Shown piece by piece: positions 58,502 to 64,000 of a stretch of DNA of 64,000 bases; within the stretch, counting starts at the first letter, position 1; each line of letters starts with the position of its first letter. The notes under the pieces are model-generated. The model did not search any database. It was not told the DNA's origin and saw only the letters and a program-made list of their open reading frames with translations. Position numbers and translations under genes: made by a program. Source of the stretch: Costus lasius. Its lineage: Eukaryota; Streptophyta; Magnoliopsida; Zingiberales; Costaceae. The DNA is taken from the NCBI GenBank assembly GCA_027563935.2, contig CM050451.1, forward strand, positions 34,549,565-34,613,564, in the 5' to 3' direction.

Positions 58502-60221
58502 TGTTGGTGTATATGCCCTGCAGACCAATGTATGGACATGGTCAGGCATTGTTTAAATGTACTTCGATAGAATTAATGAAATTGATATAATCAATAAAGG
58601 CATGGTCGTTATTATGCAGATTGCTTTACCTGTGTTGATGTATTGAATTGCATAGATAATGTCCAAGGAGTTTGGATTGGATCCATTCTCATAAGTAATC
58701 CCCGGTCAAGGTGCCTTAGCCGATATGGGACAGCTTTGGTGCATGTGAGACTGGTGTATGGGCTGGTTAGGTGCAGGGCACAGTAACGCAGACATACAGG
58801 TGCATTGAATGCACTGGAGTGATCCACCATGAGGATTGACTTGTCTAGTCAACAAGTCAATCTCACATGCAAGAGGTTTGCATTGATCCTTAGACTTGAG
58901 GTATTCATGTCTAGATATGATGATGGGTATGTTTTGATACAGTCTTACGTCTCTCCGTAAATGGGTGTTCAAAATGACTGTCATTGAGCATGTCATAAGT
59001 CATGTAGAGACATGGATGACCAATAGTAGGATTTGCCCCTTCCTTCCGAGGAAGCATGATATCCACCTCGGGGCGCCCCACCTTATTGGTGCATGACAGG
59101 AAAGTGTGGCCACACTTGTTGAGTCATGACCAATGCATTGGATAATAAACTTGAGACTAATCCAATGGCAGGATATCAGTTTAGGCAAAGGGATCTAGAA
59201 TGCATGGGAATCCTCGTTGCTTGTTAGGGAGTTGTTGCCAGATGACTTAAGTCCTATGACATGGGTAGTAGTGATGTGTTGCTAGATACCTCTCACTACT
59301 TATGATGATATTCAATCATCATTGCTATCGTCATTAGGATCCTACCGGGTCACACGCAATAGACTCTTGACGTTGTTTTATGATCTGGAAATCTTGGAAT
59401 ATATTTGAGTTCATTATTCTGAGTCCAAGACAGATTCATGGTTGAATCTGAGTCCAATTGGGATTCATGAGTTTCTATATGTATCCTAGTCAAGTTGGAC
59501 TTGAATAAGGGATTATATACCATGTAGGATTCGAATCCTAATTAGGAGTTGGAATCCTAATCCAATTAGGAATTGGAATCCTAATCCAACTAGGAGTTGG
59601 AATCCTAATCTAATTAGGAGTTGGAATCCTGACCCTATTAGGAATTGGAATCCTAATCCAACTAGGAGTTGGAATCCTAATTTAATTAGAAGTTAGAATC
59701 CTAACCCTATTGGGAAATAGAGTCCTATTCCAACTAGGAGCTGGAATCCTAATCTAATTAGGAGTTGGAATCCTGACCCTATTAGGAATTGGAATCCTAA
59801 TCCAACTAGGAGTTGGAATCCTAATTTAATTAGGAGTTAGAATCCTAACCCTATTGGGAAATAGAGTCCTATTCCAACTAGGAGCTGGAATCCTAATTCA
59901 ATTAGGAGTTGGAATTCTAATTCTACTAGAAATGAGAATCCTAATCTAATTAGGATTCAAATCCTAATGAGAATTAGATTTGGATAAGGCCCATAGTGGT
60001 TGGGTGCAAATCCTAATCCAACTAGGATTCAAATCCTAAAGAGAATTGGATAAGGCTCATTGTGTTGGGCGCAAATCCTAATCCAATAAGGATTTATTTC
60101 CATGGGCCTAATTAGTGTTGAGATCCAAATCCAATTAGGGATTGTGGATTAAATCTAATTGAGGCAAGTTTGAATCCTAATAGGAGTTGGAAATACACTT
60201 GGCGCATGGGATAATTCCATA
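58502..60221 (+). repeat. 3' LTR of Copia B, first piece
   Basis: It starts TGTTGGTGTATATGCCC and is 144 bp longer than the matching 5' LTR stretch because of a duplication in the 24-bp array. It is cut by Copia A3 after CCATA (60217-60221); the remainder lies beyond the window. Confidence 0.93.
59526..59980 (+). repeat. 24-bp tandem array with 144-bp higher-order duplication
   Basis: Same monomers as in the 5' LTR. Units 59597-59740 and 59741-59884 are near-identical 144-bp blocks, that is six 24-bp monomers each; the 5' LTR has only one such block. Confidence 0.9.
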
Positions 60222-61898
60222 TGTTGGGGTATGCCCTTAAGGCTAATGTTTGAGGCCTTGGGATTGTATAAGTATCATGTAATAAACTCTTAAGTTTATA
60301 AAGGCATGGTTATTATTCAGGTTGTTACCTTGTCTGCTGTAATAAGTGTACTTCTGAATAATGTCTCAAAGCTGTTCAGCTAGGCTGACAGGCTATATGT
60401 CCTTAGTCGAGATATCTTGGTGAACATGAGACAGCCTTGATATGATTGAGACTGATATGAGTGCTAATCTTATAGGATGCTTTGAGCATGGAATAAGATG
60501 TAGACTCATGGGTACATTGGATGTACTGGACAGACCCTACTCGGATATTCCATTGCTTGTCACAATGTGAATGATCCTTGTAAGCACTAAGTGGCACATG
60601 TCCTTTGACTTGAGATCACTTATGTTTCTAAATGATGATTGTCATTGTTTTGAGGTAGTTCAATATCATTTGAAACATAATGATTATAGACTATCTTGGA
60701 TGGTGAGCTTGAGTCAGGTTAGGGCACTTGTGATAGATAAAGGACTGCCGTCTCCTTGTTTAAGGAGTGTGATGTTCTAAAGGGCCCCCCTATATGAGAT
60801 GATTGAGGAAGTGTATGGCCATACCCAGATGACTATGTGCATCTGATCTAATCATGCTCATCGTATTGGAGTTACAGGCTTGACATGCTTGTCCAATAAG
60901 AACATCCAGTGGCAAAGGAATCATGCATGCCTAGTAAGTTGATTCACACTTATGCTGTGGTTGGGTGGAGTCTTGGAAGACTCTTTCCTTTATATCGGGA
61001 GACAGTGATGTGTTGCTAGATACCCCTCGCTGATCGTGATAACGTAAGTTATCGTTACCGACATTTAAAGGAAACCCTTAGGGTCGCACAATTTGATGAT
61101 ATGGCTACTTAAGTCAGATCGTGTGGACTGAATTGTTCGAGTTCAGTTTAAAGGAGATTAAACTCTGATTGTAAGTGAGATCCAGTCTGATCATATTTGA
61201 TTGATTAGGGCTTGAGATCGGTAAGCTTAGATCGAGAGTGTGGATGCTAGATCGAAGAGATCAAGAGCATTAAAAGGATGAACGGTCAGATTTTGAACCT
61301 TAGGGTTTAATTTGGTCTGAACCGATTATTGGGCTGATTTGGTTTGGTCATTGGACCAATTGAATTGAACCGGCTCACATGTGAGCGCTTGGTTCATTTG
61401 AGAGGAGAGCTATGCGTTTGGTTCACTTCATGTGAACGCATAACGCAAGCTTTGATGACTTGCCATTTATGGCATTTCGGTTTGACAATTGTGATGAATG
61501 TCTCCACATTCGATCACAAGTTTGGCTAACGCTCCTCTCCATCATCTTGCTCTCGACGACACACACTTTCTTGTGTGGTGAAAGTGACGAGAAGAAAGAT
61601 CGGCCAAGAGTTCATCATCTCCTTCATGCGATAAGACCCCTTGAAGCTTTTGCTAGCACAAGGTTGAGAAGGGAGTAGTCTTTGTCTTCTTGTGTGCGCA
61701 CCTTTTGGAGGAGATCAACCTTGTTTTCTTCTTCCAAGCCGCCTTCCATCCATGGCAATGGTAAGATCATATCATGATCTTAAGTTGGTTTAAGTTGATT
61801 ATATAGTTCATATGCGATCTTTAGAAGCCCTTTTTCCGCATTGCATGCTAGATGCGCATTATAGGGTTTCCCCCCCCCCCTTATTAGGGGTTCCTACA
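60222..61898 (+). repeat. 5' LTR of Copia A3
   Basis: 1677 bp, TGTTGGGGTATGCCC to TTCCTACA, with a poly-C run before the end. It is closer to the A2 LTR than to the A1 LTR in several indels. Confidence 0.94.
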
Positions 61899-63782
61899 AC
61901 TGGTATCAGAGCTAGGCTCTCCATATGATCTATATGATTGCTAGAAGTGTTTGTGATCCATGCTTCTTGCGCTTACTTGATGCTTTGTTTTCATGATGCA
62001 TGGTTACATGTACATGTAGATTGCGCTTGTATCATGTTTACATGTAGATTGCGCTTGTATCATGCTAACATGTAGATTGCGCTTGTATCATGGGCTATGT
62101 ATGCGCTCCCCCTTGAAGGGGACCCCCTAAAGTTTGCGCTCCCCCTTGAAGGGGACCCCCTTAGATCTAAGGGTTATCAACTTTGTTTGAATGTTTGCGC
62201 ATGCTCTAAGTGTTTTACAAAACTTACATCTTGCGCGGTTGATTAGATCTAAGGTGCCACTACATTAAATCCTTAAATGGGTTGATGGGGTTGAAGGCAT
62301 CATCTAGTATAGATCAAGCTAGTCTGATCAGACCATCTGACAGCCTAGATGGGTCGACCAGATAGCACCTGTGCGCAAGCACGAGGTGGCTATAGGTTGA
62401 CTGCATCAAAGGCGTGTAGCGAGGTCTGGTTGAGACAATTACTGAACATACTTGAGTTAGGCCCGGGGTCACACCCGCTTGCCAAAACTCATGAGGGTGG
62501 TTCAGCCCTTGACGCATGCATGGTTGACCATCAGGTCAACACGGGTCAGTTAGGACTCGGTGCATGCAAGGGCAAAAGATCTAACTAGATGGATGAGTGG
62601 ATCCCCATCAATGGACCATTGTAAGGTTGTAGGGCTCATAAGGAAATTAAAATTGATGCCATGGGGTTTTTCCAAAATTTTAATTTCTTGATTGGATCAC
62701 ATGTTGATTGAACCATATGCTTGTTTATTTAGTCTTATGTGGGTTGCCCATTTGTGTGCTGTGCTGGGGCCTGCGTGCCTGGATTTAAAAAAATTGTAAA
62801 TTAATTTGTGATCTGCGATCACATTGTACTTAATTTATAATATGTTGTTGACCTGCGAGTCAACCTTGTCTAGATAGATCAAATGTACTTTGATTAGACA
62901 AGAGCACAAAAGCACACATCCAAGAGGGGCATTCACCTGGTGGTGCACCTGAGGTGCTCTTGGCGCTAGGGCCCTAGGTTGGACCAGATGAGATGCCAAG
63001 GAGCTCGAGTGAAGACTTAAGTAAAATTAAGGTCTTACTAGGGTTCATGGGCTTTTACCACATAAGATCATGCTTTCTACTTATTGCTAATAATTAGAAT
63101 TGCATGTTTAAGTTTATCTTCTACTATAGCCATAGGATATGCCTGATAGTAAGAAGATAAAAGACCGTTAAAATCCAACGCTAACATATCAAGCTCGATA
63201 AGCCTTCTGACGCGAAACCTCACCTTTCTGATTATCGTTGGAGCCGTGTTGAACCCACTCAGTGGGCACGTCCATCTATCTTCAGACGGTGCTGGATTTC
63301 ACCTGCGTGTTACAGAGTTGGGATTTATCCCCTCTCGTTGCTCAGCATAGCACGTGGTGGTCCAGGGAGTAGGTCAGGTCAGCTTGACCATGTAGGCTAC
63401 ATATGTGGCGCATATGGTAGCACATGGAGGCAGCCATCTCTGGGATCAGAGACTGTGTTGTACCAACTCAGTTGGCACAGTCTGCTGGATTGCCAAGATG
63501 AAGGGGAATCGCACGGGTTGGCGATTGGCTGGGACAGCCTACCAGAAATTAGTGCTTGTCATCTCTGTGCAACTTATCTCGCCTGAGCGGGACGCGGAGA
63601 CCAAGTATGAAATCTGGATCCCATCTCACTAAAAGAGTATTACTCTTTCGGACTGTTTACTGGATTTTTCAGTCAGACAAAATAGTGAGAAAAGAATCTT
63701 TCTTAAGTCCTGGATTGATTCTGAACATTGATACTGACCTTGCTGTTCTTGCTTGTTGTAGATTCCTGCAGCAACGAACACC
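61899..63782 (+). other. Untranslated leader of Copia A3, with primer-binding site and repeats
   Basis: The primer site is TGGTATCAGAGC at 61901-61912. A 28-bp unit (ACATGTAGATTGCGCTTGTA plus eight bases) repeats three times at 62012-62092. Two copies of the palindromic CCCCCTTGAAGGGG lie at 62107-62154. The conserved hairpin is at 63451-63482. TTGCTTGTTGTAG just before gag is a possible splice acceptor. Confidence 0.8.
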
Positions 63783-64000
63783 ATGAGCTTCAATGTGCGA
63801 TCCCTACTGGAAAGGGAGAAGTTTGCTGGGCCGAACTTCTCTGACTGGTTTGGACACCTTAAGATCGTTCTTAAGGCAGAGAGGAAACTGTATGTCCTCG
63901 AGACGGCGATACCGCCGCAGCCCGCTCCGAACGCCGCAAGGGCGGTTCGGGATGCCTACGAAAAGCACGTCAATGATAGCATTGATGTCGCTTGCCTGAT
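63783..64000 (+). CDS. Copia A3 gag, N-terminal 72 codons
   Basis: It starts MSFNVRSLLEREKFAGP and is nearly the same as the start of Copia A2 gag (GPNFSDWFGHLKIVLKAE follows). No stop is seen up to the window edge. It is the beginning of a gag-pol polyprotein. Confidence 0.9.
   Translation, partial: MSFNVRSLLEREKFAGPNFSDWFGHLKIVLKAERKLYVLETAIPPQPAPNAARAVRDAYEKHVNDSIDVACL

Larger units (their letters stand above)
20916..64000 (+). mobile_element. Copia B: old Angela-like element holding several nested insertions, right end outside window
   Basis: The 5' LTR starts TGTTGGTGTATATGCCC at 20916 (TAATG before it; the matching TSD is out of view). Without insertions the visible pieces are the 5' LTR (20916-21349 plus 23040-25022), leader (25023-26246 plus 55019-55310), decayed gag-pol (55311-58470) and 3' LTR (58502-60221, then interrupted). 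The solo Copia-A LTR, the Tekay element and Copia A3 are inserted in it. Junctions rejoin exactly when the nested elements and one TSD copy are removed. Confidence 0.88.
60222..64000 (+). mobile_element. Copia A3, Angela-like element, right part outside window
   Basis: Its 5' LTR, primer site, leader and the first 72 codons of gag are visible and closely match Copia A2. It is inserted after CCATA in the Copia B 3' LTR; the second TSD copy is not visible. Whether its polyprotein is intact cannot be judged. Confidence 0.93.

Overview
The window is a block of nested LTR retrotransposons from a large plant nuclear genome. It is a flowering plant: Angela/BARE-like Copia, CRM-like, Tekay/Del-like and Athila-like Gypsy elements occur together, all elements with a readable primer-binding site use initiator-Met tRNA, and tandem repeats sit in the LTRs. 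A monocot is plausible but not proven. I see no host gene, rRNA, tRNA gene or CRISPR array.

Layout. Bases 1-1724 are the end of a Tekay-type LTR lying in a decayed Athila-type integrase gene. That gene (1725-1842, resuming at 17885) was split by Gypsy element 1 (1843-17879, TSD GGAAA), which was itself split by Copia A1 (4460-13555, TSD GAATG). After the Athila remnant (to about 18790) comes an older, poorly preserved Gypsy 5' end (putative LTR from about 19157, gag remnant 20486-20915). That is split by Copia B, which starts at 20916 and whose end lies beyond the window. Copia B carries four further layers: a solo Copia-A LTR in its 5' LTR (21350-23034, TSD GTTTT); a Tekay element on the minus strand in its leader (26247-55013, TSD TGTAT); inside that Tekay, an intact CRM-like element in the 3' LTR (28156-36358, TSD ACAAG) and an intact minus-strand Copia A2 in the RT gene (40297-49472, TSD CCTTG); and Copia A3 in the 3' LTR of Copia B (from 60222 to the window edge).

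Coding state. Two elements keep complete polyprotein ORFs: CRM-like element 2 (30067-34692, 1541 aa) and Copia A2 (complement 42002-45886, 1294 aa). Copia A1, the Tekay element and Copia B are disabled by stops, frameshifts or decay. Copia A3 is open as far as it is visible.

Most interesting point. Gypsy element 1 appears to be a non-autonomous relative of CRM-like element 2. It keeps the second half of gag, the end of integrase and the CR-like C-terminal tail running into the 3' LTR, but zinc knuckle, protease, RT, RNase H and the integrase core are missing. In their place is a long Leu/Pro/Glu-rich reading frame that I do not recognise. Together the two look like an autonomous/parasite pair of a centromere-type retrotransposon family. 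Other points are 24-bp and 33-bp repeats with higher-order organisation inside LTRs, conserved hairpins in the Copia leaders, and CAG-to-TAG stops that fit decay at methylated CHG sites.
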